A stretch of 12,466 bases of DNA from an uncultured Agathobacter sp. (lineage in GTDB: Bacteria > Bacillota > Clostridia > Lachnospirales > Lachnospiraceae), in the NCBI GenBank assembly GCA_934358675.1, contig CAKRKX010000075.1, forward strand, positions 1 to 12,466, given 5' to 3'. The translations under genes were made by a program, and so were the position numbers. The notes below the pieces were generated by a model, which saw only the letters and a program-made list of their open reading frames with translations, had not been told where the DNA came from and made no database searches. This document shows, piece after piece, positions 1 to 8,344 of this stretch (position 1 is its first letter; each line of letters opens with the position of its first letter).

Positions 1-64
1 TACTGATACCGCCGATTCCGATGAAGTGTACATGGATCGGCTCACTGAAATTCAATTTATACAT
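1..64 (-). CDS. murC: UDP-N-acetylmuramate--L-alanine ligase, N-terminal fragment (cut by window edge)
   Basis: Only the first 21 codons lie in the window. They start at an ATG complementary to 62-64 and read leftwards. MurC is the cytoplasmic ATP-dependent ligase that adds L-alanine to UDP-MurNAc, the first peptide step of peptidoglycan synthesis. The translation contains HFIGIGGI at residues 13-20, the glycine-rich nucleotide-binding loop at the very N-terminus of MurC proteins. The position of this motif about 13 residues from the start fits the family. On the minus strand an AGGTAGG ribosome binding site lies about 8 bases before the ATG. The gene is divergent from glgC. The identification rests on a short stretch, so a related Mur ligase such as Mpl is possible but less likely. 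Confidence 0.82.
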   Translation of the reverse strand, partial: MYKLNFSEPIHVHFIGIGGIS

Positions 65-99
65 AAAGATTACCTACCTATTTTATAAAGATTTATTTT

Positions 100-105
100 A
101 TTATA
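100..105 (-). promoter_or_regulatory. Possible murC promoter -10 element
   Basis: The minus strand carries a perfect TATAAT here, about 36 bases ahead of the murC start codon. The region 16-18 bases further upstream has no good TTGACA-like hexamer (the sequence is close to TGCGTC), so this is a -10 element without a convincing -35. It would give a leader of about 30 bases. Confidence 0.4.
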
Positions 106-145
106 CCACTCTATAAGCGTTGACGCACCTAGAAAGGTATTGTGC

Positions 146-171
146 AAAACGCCAAAAAACACCAAAAAAAA
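146..171 (+). other. Phased A-tracts upstream of the glgC promoter
   Basis: Three runs of A (146-149, 154-159 and 164-171) have centres 9 and 11 bases apart, close to one helical turn. Such phasing usually bends DNA. They lie roughly 57-82 bases upstream of the predicted glgC transcription start, where curved A-rich DNA can help RNA polymerase or carry an activator. The pattern is read directly; the function is inferred. Confidence 0.5.
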
Positions 172-198
172 TACAACAATTTGTGAAATGTGTTGTAT
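171..198. promoter_or_regulatory. Inverted repeat over the glgC -35 element, candidate operator
   Basis: ATACAACA (171-178) and TGTTGTAT (191-198) form a perfect 8-base inverted repeat with a 12-base spacer. The half-site centres are 20 bases apart, two helical turns, as expected for a dimeric regulator. The right arm covers the proposed -35 hexamer of glgC, so a bound protein would block polymerase. The repeat lies upstream of the predicted transcript, so it is not an RNA hairpin of glgC. It does not resemble a CcpA cre site. The regulator is unknown. Confidence 0.45.
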
Positions 199-221
199 AT
201 AAAAAGCCTCTATGCTATAAT
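193..221 (+). promoter_or_regulatory. glgC promoter (sigma-A type, extended -10)
   Basis: TTGTAT at 193-198 is followed after exactly 17 bases by TATAAT at 216-221. A TG dinucleotide at 213-214, one base before the -10 hexamer, makes it an extended -10 promoter. Transcription should begin near 228, giving a leader of about 75 bases. That leader has a weak GCGGA/TCCGC hairpin (236-253) but no recognised riboswitch. Confidence 0.75.
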
Positions 222-303
222 AGATAAATCAGAAAGCGGAGAAACCTGTCCGCGGATGAAAGAATGGAACCTATAAAAATAAGAACAGACGAGGAGTGAT
301 TAC

Positions 304-1578
304 GTGATTAAAAAAGAAATGATAGCTATGCTTTTAGCAGGCGGTCAAGGCAGCAGACTTGGAGTTCTGACAGCGGATGTTGCTAAGCCGGCGGTCGCAT
401 TCGGAGGCAAGTACCGAATCATCGATTTTCCGCTCAGCAACTGTATTAATTCGGGTATTGATACCGTGGGTGTACTGACCCAGTATCAGCCGCTGCGTTT
501 GAACACACACATTGGAATTGGTATTCCGTGGGATCTGGATCGTAACAACGGCGGAGTAACCGTGCTTCCACCATATGAGAGAAGCGACAATAGTGAGTGG
601 TATTCCGGTACAGCGAACGCGATCTATCAGAATTTGCGTTACATGGAGAGTTATAATCCGGAGTATGTTCTGATTCTTTCAGGAGATCATATTTACAAGA
701 TGGATTATGAAGTCATGCTCGACTTCCATAAGGCAAACAATGCGGACGTTACGATCGCTACCATGCCGGTATCTCTCGAGGAGGCAAGCCGCTTCGGTAT
801 CGTGATCGCGGACGAGAACAAGAGAATTCAGGATTTCCAGGAGAAACCGGCAGAACCGAAGAGTAATCTGGCATCCATGGGTATCTACATCTTCTCATGG
901 AAAGTTTTAAGAGATGCGCTCATTGAGATGCAGGATCAGCCGGGATGTGACTTTGGTAAGCATATCATTCCGTATTGCTTTGAGAAGAACATGCGCCTTT
1001 TTGCATATGAGTTCAACGGATACTGGAAAGATGTCGGAACATTAGGCTCATACTGGGAGGCCAATATGGAGCTGATCGACCTCATTCCGGAGTTCAATCT
1101 CTATGAAGAATACTGGAAGATCTATACGAAATGCGACACGATCGAGCCGCAGTATATTGCGCCGGGCGCACATGTGGAGCGATGCCTGATCGGTGAGTCG
1201 TCGGAGATCCATGGAGAAGTGATCAATTCGGTGATCGGACCGAATGTATATATTGGTGAGGGATCGGTGATCAAGGATTCCATTATTATGAAAGACACCT
1301 GCATCGGCAAGAATGTGACGATGACCAAGTCGATCGTGGCTGAGAACTGCCGGATCGAGGATGGCGTAACACTTGGCGTCGGAGAGTCGGCACCGAATAC
1401 GCTCAATGCAAGCATTTATTCGTTTGACCTTGTGACGGTCGGCGATGATTCGGTAATCCCGGAGAACGTGACGATCGGCAAGAACACCGCAATCTCCGGT
1501 GTGACGGATAAGGAAGATTATCCGGACGGACAGTTGGCAAGTGGCGGAGTAATCATTAAGGCAGGTGACAGAACATGA
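304..1578 (+). CDS. glgC: Glucose-1-phosphate adenylyltransferase, catalytic subunit GlgC
   Basis: This enzyme makes ADP-glucose and pyrophosphate from ATP and glucose-1-phosphate, the committed step of bacterial glycogen synthesis, in the cytoplasm. The 424-residue protein shows the nucleotidyltransferase loop GGQGSRL (13-19), [15 protein letters not shown] starting at K28, SGDHIY (126-131) with the metal-binding Asp at 128, and EKP (180-182) with the glucose-1-phosphate-binding Lys at 181. The C-terminal third is a hexapeptide-repeat left-handed beta-helix. Length is normal for the family. The start is GTG: AGGAG at 292-296 is 7 bases upstream, whereas the first internal ATG (319) has no suitably spaced site. 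It has its own promoter and overlaps glgD by four bases (ATGA), so the two are translationally coupled and probably form a hetero-oligomer, as known for GlgC/GlgD of other Firmicutes. Confidence 0.96.
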   Translation: MIKKEMIAMLLAGGQGSRLGVLTADVAKPAVAFGGKYRIIDFPLSNCINSGIDTVGVLTQYQPLRLNTHIGIGIPWDLDRNNGGVTVLPPYERSDNSEWYSGTANAIYQNLRYMESYNPEYVLILSGDHIYKMDYEVMLDFHKANNADVTIATMPVSLEEASRFGIVIADENKRIQDFQEKPAEPKSNLASMGIYIFSWKVLRDALIEMQDQPGCDFGKHIIPYCFEKNMRLFAYEFNGYWKDVGTLGSYWEANMELIDLIPEFNLYEEYWKIYTKCDTIEPQYIAPGAHVERCLIGESSEIHGEVINSVIGPNVYIGEGSVIKDSIIMKDTCIGKNVTMTKSIVAENCRIEDGVTLGVGESAPNTLNASIYSFDLVTVGDDSVIPENVTIGKNTAISGVTDKEDYPDGQLASGGVIIKAGDRT

Positions 1579-2693
1579 AAGCAGTAGGAATTATTTTAGC
1601 CGGAGGCAATAATAACCGGATGGGTGAGCTGTCCAAAAAGCGTGCGATCCCTGCAATGCCGGTAGGAGGAAGTTTCCGATGCATTGATTTTGCATTGAGC
1701 AATATGAGCAACTCGCATGTGCAGACCGTTGCGGTACTGACACAGTACAATGCGCGCTCGTTGAATGAGCATCTGAGTTCTTCGAAGTGGTGGGATTTCG
1801 GACGTAAGCAGGGAGGCATGTATCTGTTTACACCGACTGTGACCGCGGAGAACAGCGACTGGTATCGCGGTACGGCGGATGCAATGTATCAGAATATTGA
1901 TTTCTTAAAGAGACGCCATGAGCCGTATGTGATCATCTCCAGCGGTGACTGCGTTTACAAGATGGATTATAATAAGGTACTCGATTATCATATCGCTAAG
2001 AAAGCGGATATCACGGTCGTCTGCAAGGATATGCCGGCAGATGCCAGTATCAACCGCTTTGGCGTGCTCCGTATGAACGAGGATTCGAGAATCGTGGAGT
2101 TTGAGGAGAAGCCGATCATCGCACAGTCGAACACGATTTCGACCGGTGTGTATGTGATCCGCAGAAGACAGCTCATTGAGATCCTTGAGAAATCGGCTGA
2201 GGAGAATCGCTTTGATTTCGTTGCGGATGTGCTGATCCGTTACAAGAACATCAAACGCATTTACGGATATAAGATGAAGGAATATTGGAGCAATATCGCC
2301 AGTGTGGACGATTATTACCGCACCAATATGGACTTCTTAAAGCAGGATGTTCGGGATTACTTCTTCCGTCAGGATCCGAAGATCTACTCCAAGGTGGACG
2401 ATCTTCCACCTGCAAAATACAATGCTGGATCGGAGATTACGAACAGCTTGATCTCCAGCGGATGTATCATCAACAGCCGCGTTGAGAATTCGGTATTGTT
2501 TAAGAAGGTTTTTATCGGCAAGAACTGTGTGATCAAGAATTCGATCATTCTCAATGATGCTTACATCGGTGACAATACACACATCGAGAACTGCATCGTG
2601 GAGAGCCGCGGAACATTGAAAGCAAATACATACTATTGCGGAGAGGACGGCATACGCATCGTCTCCGAAAATAATGAGAGATATATTCTCTGA
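1575..2693 (+). CDS. glgD: GlgD, regulatory-type paralogue of ADP-glucose pyrophosphorylase
   Basis: The 372-residue protein is clearly a GlgC paralogue with the same nucleotidyltransferase plus beta-helix layout, but its active-site loops have drifted. The phosphate-binding loop reads GGNNNRM (10-16) in place of GGQGSRL, and the Lys of the KPAV segment is replaced by Ile (position 25). SGD (123-125) and EKP (178-180) remain. This pattern is typical of Firmicutes GlgD, known as a poorly active or inactive subunit that boosts or tunes GlgC. It lacks roughly 50 residues relative to GlgC, mostly at the C-terminus. The ATG overlaps the glgC stop, and only a weak GGCAGGTG sequence lies upstream, consistent with translational coupling. 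Sharing one transcript with glgC fits assembly of a mixed tetramer; this is inferred from the family, not shown here. Confidence 0.93.
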   Translation: MKAVGIILAGGNNNRMGELSKKRAIPAMPVGGSFRCIDFALSNMSNSHVQTVAVLTQYNARSLNEHLSSSKWWDFGRKQGGMYLFTPTVTAENSDWYRGTADAMYQNIDFLKRRHEPYVIISSGDCVYKMDYNKVLDYHIAKKADITVVCKDMPADASINRFGVLRMNEDSRIVEFEEKPIIAQSNTISTGVYVIRRRQLIEILEKSAEENRFDFVADVLIRYKNIKRIYGYKMKEYWSNIASVDDYYRTNMDFLKQDVRDYFFRQDPKIYSKVDDLPPAKYNAGSEITNSLISSGCIINSRVENSVLFKKVFIGKNCVIKNSIILNDAYIGDNTHIENCIVESRGTLKANTYYCGEDGIRIVSENNERYIL

Positions 2694-2728
2694 TAAGGGC
2701 TTTGTTACGGGCAGAAAAGGGGGTACCT

Positions 2729-2998
2729 ATGCAAATTACAGATATTCGGATACGCAAGGTTGACAAAGATGGTAAAATGAAAGCCGTAGTATCCATCACC
2801 ATTGATGATGCATTCGTTGTACACGATATCAAGATCATAGAGGGCGAGAAGGGATTGTTTATCGCAATGCCGAGCCGCAAGGCGAGTGACGGTGAGTACC
2901 GTGACATCGCACACCCGATCAATTCGGGAACAAGGGAGAAGATTCAGAAGATGATCTTAGAGAAGTACGACGAAGTCTTAGAAGAGACGGCAGAGTAA
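2729..2998 (+). CDS. spoVG: SpoVG, septation/sporulation regulator
   Basis: A protein of 89 residues beginning [11 protein letters not shown] and carrying [17 protein letters not shown] and a charged C-terminal helix, all characteristic of SpoVG. SpoVG is a small nucleic-acid-binding regulator affecting asymmetric septation and spore cortex in Bacillus, and envelope and virulence genes in other Firmicutes. The ATG at 2729 is preferred over an upstream in-frame TTG at 2702, because the family starts at MQITD and an AAGGGGG ribosome binding site lies 5 bases before the ATG. It follows glgD by 35 bases with no convincing promoter between, so it is probably read from the glg transcript. A strong hairpin terminator follows directly. 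Placement after glycogen genes suggests stationary-phase coordination, which is an inference. Confidence 0.95.
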   Translation: MQITDIRIRKVDKDGKMKAVVSITIDDAFVVHDIKIIEGEKGLFIAMPSRKASDGEYRDIAHPINSGTREKIQKMILEKYDEVLEETAE

Positions 2999-3004
2999 AG
3001 AATC

Positions 3005-3034
3005 GGGGCTGTGGAGAAATCCATAGCCCCTTTT
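3005..3034 (+). terminator. Hairpin terminator after spoVG
   Basis: An 11-base stem (3005-3015 with 3020-3030, one G-U pair) closes a GAAA loop and is followed by only four T residues before the sequence becomes purine-rich. The stem is very stable but the U-run is short, so termination may be partial. It ends the glgC-glgD-spoVG unit. Confidence 0.8.
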
Positions 3035-3063
3035 GAGCGAAAAGAAAGAGTAGGAGATTTGCT

Positions 3064-3633
3064 ATGTTTTTAATTGTAGGTCTGGGTAACCCGGATAAAA
3101 AGTATGAGAAAACGCGACACAATATTGGCTTTGACACCGTGGATGCGCTTGCGGATCAGTATCATATCACGATGAACGATCACAAGCATAAAGCGTTGTG
3201 CGGATCCGGTGTGATCGAGGGCACAAAGGTGCTTCTCGCGAAGCCTCTGACTTACATGAATTTAAGCGGTGACAGCGTGGCGGAGATCGTCAATTTCTAT
3301 AAATTAGACCCGGAGACAGAGATGATCGTGATCTTCGATGACATCTCACTTGCACCGGGCAACATTCGTGTGCGCAAGAAAGGCAGCGCAGGTGGGCATA
3401 ATGGAATCAAAAGCATTATCGCGCGATGCGGCACACAGAATTTTATGCGCATTAAAGTCGGTGTGGGAGAAAAGCCGGAAGGCTGGGATCTCGCGGATCA
3501 TGTGCTTGGACATTTTTCAAGGGAAGACCGCGCGCTGGTTGAGGACGCGATCAAGGATGCGTGCAGCGCAGCAGTCATGATGATGCAGGGCGATGCGGAC
3601 GGCGCGATGAACCGTTTTAATGCCAAAAAATAG
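3064..3633 (+). CDS. pth: Peptidyl-tRNA hydrolase
   Basis: Pth cleaves the ester bond of peptidyl-tRNAs released from stalled ribosomes and so recycles tRNA in the cytoplasm. The 189-residue protein has the family signature at the N-terminus (GLGNP at 6-10, TRHNIGF at 17-23) with the catalytic His at 19 and substrate-binding Asn at 9. It also has YMNLSG (Asn 66), an Asp at 92 that pairs with the catalytic His in the family, and GGHNG (Asn 113). Length is normal. AGGAG at 3052-3056 is 7 bases upstream of the ATG. The spoVG terminator ends only 30 bases before the gene and no promoter is visible between them, so expression probably relies on readthrough or a promoter I cannot recognise. It is followed by mfd, as in Bacillus (where a small gene, fin, intervenes; none is present here). 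Confidence 0.97.
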   Translation: MFLIVGLGNPDKKYEKTRHNIGFDTVDALADQYHITMNDHKHKALCGSGVIEGTKVLLAKPLTYMNLSGDSVAEIVNFYKLDPETEMIVIFDDISLAPGNIRVRKKGSAGGHNGIKSIIARCGTQNFMRIKVGVGEKPEGWDLADHVLGHFSREDRALVEDAIKDACSAAVMMMQGDADGAMNRFNAKK

Positions 3634-3666
3634 TATCAAGTTTTCATAGAAAACAGGAGAAATAAA

Positions 3667-6600
3667 ATGAGAGCATTTACAGAACCTTTACAGGAACTGA
3701 GCGGATTCGAGGAGATGACGCGGGGGGCGCAGAACGCCGGACTGATCACGATCAGCGGTTGTATCGATGCGCAGAAATCACATATGATCTATGGAATCGG
3801 CAATGACCGCAGACACAAGGTCATTGTCACTTTTCATGAACAGAAAGCGAAAGAATTATATGACGATTACCGCTTTTTTGATCCGAATGCGGTCTATTAT
3901 CCTGCCAAGGATATTCTGTTTTACCAGTCGGACATCCGCGGCAATCTGCTGACGGCGGAGCGTATCCGTGCGCTTCGTGCGATCCGTGAGCAGCAGGAGG
4001 TCACGGTGATCACGACATTTGATGCGCTCATGAATACGATGGCACCGCCGCAGACGTTATGGGACAGCATTCAGCGGATCGAGCCGGGGGACACCGTTAT
4101 TCTCGATGAACTTGTGGCGCGCCTTGTGCAGATGGGGTACGAGAAGGAATACCAGGTTGATACAATGGGGCAGTTTGCGCTCCGCGGCGGAATCTTAGAT
4201 GTATTTCCGCTGACCGAGGATAATCCGGTGCGTATCGAGATGTGGGGCGATGAGGTCGACACGATCCGCTCGTTTGATGTGGAGAGTCAGAAGTCGATCG
4301 AGAATCTGGAGGAACTTGTGATCTATCCGGCGTGTGAGCTGGTGCTCGATGATGCGCAGAAGCAGGCCGGTATTGAACGCTTTTTAAAGGAGGCAAAATC
4401 GTTTTCCTCCAAATTGAGAAAAGAGATGAAGACGGAGGAAGCGCACCGCGCGTTGTCCACGGCGCAGGAACTTGCGGAAGAGTGGGGCGAACTGTCCGTG
4501 ACGGCCGGAATGGATGCCTTTTTATCGTATTTCTGCAGTGAGCGTGTGGGACTTCTCGATTATTTTGATCCTGAGGATACCTATCTGTTTTTTGACGAGT
4601 TAAGCCGCTGTACAGAGCGCGGAAAGCAGACGGAAGTGGAGTTCGCGGAGAGTATGAAGCAGCGTCTGGAGAAGGGCTACATCCTGCCGGGACAGATGAA
4701 GGAACTCTTCGGTTTCAAGGAAGTGATGGGCAGACTCGAGCGGTATTCGTGCATTGCGCTGTCAGCGCTCGATGTCAAGACGAACGGCTTGAAATCAAAC
4801 GGTCAGTACGGTATCCATGTCAAGAGTGTGAATGCATACAACAACAGCTTTGACCTGCTGATCAAGGATCTGCAGCATTACAAGAAGAACGGCTACCGCA
4901 TCATCCTGTTGTCCGGCTCGAAAACGCGTGCTGCGCGACTTGCCGAGGACATCATGAATGAGGGGCTGAACTGTTTCTACACGGACGATTACGATCACGA
5001 GCTTCTGCCGGGGCAGATCATGGTCTGCTACGGCAAGGTACACAAGGGTTACGAATATCCGATCCTGCAGTTTGCGGTCATCACGGAGACGGACATCTTC
5101 GGCGCGGAGCGCAAGAAGAAAAAGCGCCACCGCACTTACGAGGGCGAGAAGATCCAGAGTTTTACCGCGCTCAACATTGGCGATTATGTGGTGCATGAAA
5201 ACCACGGACTCGGTGTGTACAAAGGCATCGAGAAGATTGAGGTTGATCACAAGGTCAAAGATTACATCAAGATCGAGTATGCGGGAGGCTCCAATCTCTA
5301 TATTCTTGCCACGCAGCTGGAACTGATCCAGAAATATGCGGGCAAGGATGCAAGAAAGCCGAAACTGAATAAGCTAGGCGGACAGGAATGGGGCAGGACC
5401 AAGACCAAAGTACGAGGAGCGGTCAGGGAGATCGCACAGGATCTTGTCAAATTATATGCGGCCCGCGAGGAACAGAATGGATATGTTTACGGATCGGATA
5501 CGGTATGGCAGAGAGAGTTTGAAGAATTGTTTCCGTTCGAGGAGACCGAGGATCAGGTGCTTGCGATCGAGGCAACGAAGAAGGATATGGAAAGTCACAA
5601 GATCATGGACCGCCTGATCTGTGGCGACGTCGGATACGGTAAGACGGAGATTGCGATCCGTGCGGCGTTTAAGGCGGTACAGGAGAATAAGCAGGTTGCT
5701 TATCTTGCACCGACAACGATCCTTGCACAGCAGATCTACAACACATTCTCGCAGCGCATGAAGGACTTTCCGGTAAGGGTGGATCTGTTATGTCGTTTCC
5801 GCACGGCGGGCGAGCAGAAGAAGTCGATCGAGGATCTGCGCAAGGGACAGGTGGATATCATTGTCGGCACGCACAGAATTCTTTCCAAGGATGTGCAGTT
5901 TAAGGATCTCGGACTTCTGATCGTGGACGAGGAGCAGCGTTTCGGTGTGGCACACAAGGAGAAAATCAAGCAGCTCAAGACGAACGTGGATGTATTGACT
6001 CTGACGGCGACACCGATCCCGCGAACACTTCACATGAGCCTGATCGGTATTCGCGATATGAGCGTGCTCGAGGAGCCGCCGATGGACCGTGTGCCGATCC
6101 AGACTTATGTTATGGAATATAATGAGGAACTTGTCCGCGAGGCAATCTCGCGTGAGCTGGCGCGGCAGGGACAGGTTTATTATGTGTACAATAAAGTCAG
6201 GGATATTGACGAGGTGACGACGAAGATCCAGGCGCTTGTGCCGGAGGCGAATGTCGCTTTTGCCCACGGGCAGATGCATGAAAAGCAGCTTGAGGATATC
6301 ATGTACCGTTTCATCAACGGCGAGATCGATGTGCTCGTCTCGACAACGATCATTGAGACGGGACTGGATATCTCAAATGTCAACACGATGATCATTCACG
6401 ATGCGGACAATATGGGGCTCTCGCAGCTCTATCAGCTTCGCGGCCGTGTCGGACGATCGAACCGCACAGCATATGCCTTTTTGATGTACCGCAGAAACAA
6501 GATGCTCAAGGAAGTGGCAGAGAAGCGTCTTGCCGCGATCAAGGAATATTCGGATCTCGGCAGCGGATTCAAGATCGCAATGCGTGACCTCGAGATCCGT

Positions 6601-7200
6601 GGCGCGGGCAATCTGCTCGGTGCGCAGCAGAGCGGCCATATGGAAGCGGTCGGCTACGATCTGTACTGCAAGATGCTCAATGAGGCGGTCAAGGAGGCCA
6701 AAGGCGTTGCACCGGTGGCTGACTTCGATACTTCGGTCGATATTAAAACGGACGCCTTTATCCCGGCGACGTATATTGCGAACGAGTCGCAGAAGCTTGA
6801 TATCTACAAGCGTATCGCGGGCATTGAGACGGACGAGGAAGCGGAGGAGATGCTAGAGGAGCTGATCGACCGTTTCGGCGAGCCGCCGAAGTCTGTGCAG
6901 AACCTGCTTGTGATCGCGCGGCTGAAGGCTTTGGCACATATGATATATATTAAGGAAATCGTGCAGAAAGACGAATTCCTAAAACTTACCATGTACGAGA
7001 AAGCGGATATCGATCCGGCAAAGATTCCTGAGCTGATCGCGGCATGTGCGCCGGCACTCAAGTTTACCGCAGACGCGCAGAATCCGTATTTTTCATATGC
7101 ACTCAAAGTGAATTCAAGGGAGGCGGCGCGCGACATTCTCGACGTGCTGAAACAACTCTTAGAGCGCATGAAGGTGCTCCTTGGCTCCAAAAATGCATAA
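3667..7200 (+). CDS. mfd: Transcription-repair coupling factor Mfd
   Basis: Mfd is an ATP-driven DNA translocase that pushes stalled RNA polymerase off DNA and recruits UvrA to template-strand damage. At 1177 residues it has the expected full length. Order of parts: a UvrB-like N-terminal module (about 1-350) with [12 protein letters not shown]; a linker ending in a run of basic residues (KKKKRHR); the RNA-polymerase-interacting domain (about 495-565, with [17 protein letters not shown]); and a RecG-like helicase core. The core shows Walker [10 protein letters not shown] (653-661, Lys 659), Walker B DEEQ (754-757), TATPIPRTL (780-788) and motif [10 protein letters not shown] (923-930). A C-terminal UvrA-masking domain follows. 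AGGAG at 3655-3659 is 7 bases before the ATG. It follows pth by 33 bases and is probably cotranscribed with it. No frameshift or missing motif was seen. Confidence 0.98.
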   Translation: MRAFTEPLQELSGFEEMTRGAQNAGLITISGCIDAQKSHMIYGIGNDRRHKVIVTFHEQKAKELYDDYRFFDPNAVYYPAKDILFYQSDIRGNLLTAERIRALRAIREQQEVTVITTFDALMNTMAPPQTLWDSIQRIEPGDTVILDELVARLVQMGYEKEYQVDTMGQFALRGGILDVFPLTEDNPVRIEMWGDEVDTIRSFDVESQKSIENLEELVIYPACELVLDDAQKQAGIERFLKEAKSFSSKLRKEMKTEEAHRALSTAQELAEEWGELSVTAGMDAFLSYFCSERVGLLDYFDPEDTYLFFDELSRCTERGKQTEVEFAESMKQRLEKGYILPGQMKELFGFKEVMGRLERYSCIALSALDVKTNGLKSNGQYGIHVKSVNAYNNSFDLLIKDLQHYKKNGYRIILLSGSKTRAARLAEDIMNEGLNCFYTDDYDHELLPGQIMVCYGKVHKGYEYPILQFAVITETDIFGAERKKKKRHRTYEGEKIQSFTALNIGDYVVHENHGLGVYKGIEKIEVDHKVKDYIKIEYAGGSNLYILATQLELIQKYAGKDARKPKLNKLGGQEWGRTKTKVRGAVREIAQDLVKLYAAREEQNGYVYGSDTVWQREFEELFPFEETEDQVLAIEATKKDMESHKIMDRLICGDVGYGKTEIAIRAAFKAVQENKQVAYLAPTTILAQQIYNTFSQRMKDFPVRVDLLCRFRTAGEQKKSIEDLRKGQVDIIVGTHRILSKDVQFKDLGLLIVDEEQRFGVAHKEKIKQLKTNVDVLTLTATPIPRTLHMSLIGIRDMSVLEEPPMDRVPIQTYVMEYNEELVREAISRELARQGQVYYVYNKVRDIDEVTTKIQALVPEANVAFAHGQMHEKQLEDIMYRFINGEIDVLVSTTIIETGLDISNVNTMIIHDADNMGLSQLYQLRGRVGRSNRTAYAFLMYRRNKMLKEVAEKRLAAIKEYSDLGSGFKIAMRDLEIRGAGNLLGAQQSGHMEAVGYDLYCKMLNEAVKEAKGVAPVADFDTSVDIKTDAFIPATYIANESQKLDIYKRIAGIETDEEAEEMLEELIDRFGEPPKSVQNLLVIARLKALAHMIYIKEIVQKDEFLKLTMYEKADIDPAKIPELIAACAPALKFTADAQNPYFSYALKVNSREAARDILDVLKQLLERMKVLLGSKNA

Positions 7201-7206
7201 AAACTC

Positions 7207-7235
7207 TTGCTAGTTGCGAAAAAAAGCTCTATAAT
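7207..7235 (+). promoter_or_regulatory. Promoter for the foldase-like lipoprotein / aroK-like / murA unit
   Basis: TTGCTA at 7207-7212 and a perfect TATAAT at 7230-7235 are separated by 17 bases, starting only 7 bases after the mfd stop codon. Transcription should start near 7242. The short leader contains two overlapping small inverted repeats, GAGCA/TGCTC (7240-7251) and CTCTA/TAGAG (7249-7261), which cannot both form. No terminator separates this promoter from mfd, so some readthrough from mfd is likely. Confidence 0.75.
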
Positions 7236-7279
7236 ATATGAGCAAATGCTCTAAGGTAGAGTTTACTTAGGAGGAATAT

Positions 7280-8344
7280 ATGAAGGCAAAGAAAGTTACG
7301 GCACTCATTTTAGCATGTGCCCTTTGTGCATCCGCAGTTACCGGATGCGGTATAAATAAGAACGCAACTGCAGCAACCATGAAGGATCAGACGGTCACCA
7401 TGGGTGTTGCCAATTTCCTGTGTCGCTTTGAGCAGGCTTCCATGGAGGATCTGTACAAATTGTATCTGGGCAGCTCTTCAGAGTCAACAGAGAGCATCTG
7501 GAGCAGAGACTTATCCGGCAATGGAACAACACTTGAGGACAGCACAAAGAATCAGGCGATTGAGGAGTTACATGAGATGTACACTCTGCAGCAGCATATG
7601 AGTGATTACAATGTGGAGATCACAGATGATGACAAGGCTGCCATCACAGAAGCTGCCAAGAAGTTTATGGATGCCAATTCCAAGGAAGCGATCAATGAGA
7701 TGGGCGCAACACAGGATATCGTAGAGGAGATCCTGACCTTATACACTATCAAGGCGAGAATGAAGACTGCAATCGAGGCAGACGTTGATACGAATGTATC
7801 GGACGAGGAAGCCAACATGCGTGCATACAGCATGGTATCACTGGATATCAGTGAGGGAAGCGATGATGCGGCAAAGAACAAAGAGATCGCAAGTAAGATG
7901 GAAGCAGCACTCAAAGAAGACGGTGCAACCTTAGACAAAGTTGCTGAGGACAATGATCAGAAAGTAACAACAGGCACATATGATGCCGACAATGATACAC
8001 TCGATGAGGAAGTAAAGAACGCCCTTGACGGACTCAAGGAAGGTGAGACTTCCGGTCTGATCGAGACGGATAGCAAGGCATATTTCGTGCATATCGACAA
8101 GGATACCGATGCGGATGCAACCGAGCAGAATCGTACATCTATTATCAACCAGCGCAAAGATGATCTGTATCAGAAAGTCTTAAGCGGTTGGCAGGAAGAT
8201 GACAACTGGAAGGTTGACGAGAAGGCTGTCGCAAAAATTGAATTTAAGAACTCCTTCACGCAGCAGGATCCGAATGCATCTACGGAAAGTACCGAGAGCA
8301 CAGAGGGTACCCCTAGTACCGAGAACGTAGAGAGCACACAGTAA
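7280..8344 (+). CDS. Foldase-like (SurA/PrsA-type) lipoprotein with degenerate parvulin domain
   Basis: This is a 354-residue exported lipoprotein. A basic start and hydrophobic stretch lead to the lipobox VTGC, with the lipidated Cys at 23. A helical SurA-N-like region follows (about 35-175, including the stretch from about 95 with MYTLQQHMSDYNVEITDDD). A segment at about 178-276 resembles a PPIC-type parvulin domain: it starts AYSMVSLDI and later has LKEGETSGLIETDSKAYFVHI, like the LKxGExSxxVxTxxGYHIIKV strand of PrsA. The usual ASHILV start and GGDLG turn are absent, so prolyl isomerase activity is doubtful. The C-terminus (333-354) is a Ser/Thr/Glu-rich tail. AGGAGG at 7269-7274 lies 5 bases before the ATG. 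Foldase genes after mfd are common in Clostridia. The likely role is helping secreted proteins fold outside the membrane; this is inferred from weak similarity and context. Confidence 0.75.
   Translation: MKAKKVTALILACALCASAVTGCGINKNATAATMKDQTVTMGVANFLCRFEQASMEDLYKLYLGSSSESTESIWSRDLSGNGTTLEDSTKNQAIEELHEMYTLQQHMSDYNVEITDDDKAAITEAAKKFMDANSKEAINEMGATQDIVEEILTLYTIKARMKTAIEADVDTNVSDEEANMRAYSMVSLDISEGSDDAAKNKEIASKMEAALKEDGATLDKVAEDNDQKVTTGTYDADNDTLDEEVKNALDGLKEGETSGLIETDSKAYFVHIDKDTDADATEQNRTSIINQRKDDLYQKVLSGWQEDDNWKVDEKAVAKIEFKNSFTQQDPNASTESTESTEGTPSTENVESTQ

Noticed and set aside
236..253. GCGGA/TCCGC hairpin in the glgC leader as a riboswitch or attenuator
   Set aside because: Only five base pairs, no U-run, and no recognised aptamer features.
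256..276. Six-codon open frame (ATG to TAA) in the glgC leader as a possible leader peptide
   Set aside because: No ribosome binding site at a suitable distance and no run of regulatory codons; too short to support.
2677..2691. AGAGA/TCTCT inverted repeat at the end of glgD as a spoVG regulatory site
   Set aside because: It lies within the coding sequence, is short, and is AT-rich; no linked promoter elements.
2702..2728. Upstream TTG start extending SpoVG by nine residues
   Set aside because: The extension contains the ribosome binding site, and SpoVG proteins begin at MQITD.
3640..3654. GTTTTC/GAAAAC hairpin between pth and mfd as a terminator
   Set aside because: AT-rich six-base stem without a U-run, directly before the mfd ribosome binding site; unlikely to terminate.
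4795..5250. 151-codon open frame on the minus strand inside mfd
   Set aside because: No family resemblance and no start signals; explained by codon bias of the strongly supported mfd frame.
5788..6279. 163-codon minus-strand open frame inside the mfd helicase region
   Set aside because: It lies opposite conserved helicase motifs and shows no recognisable protein features.
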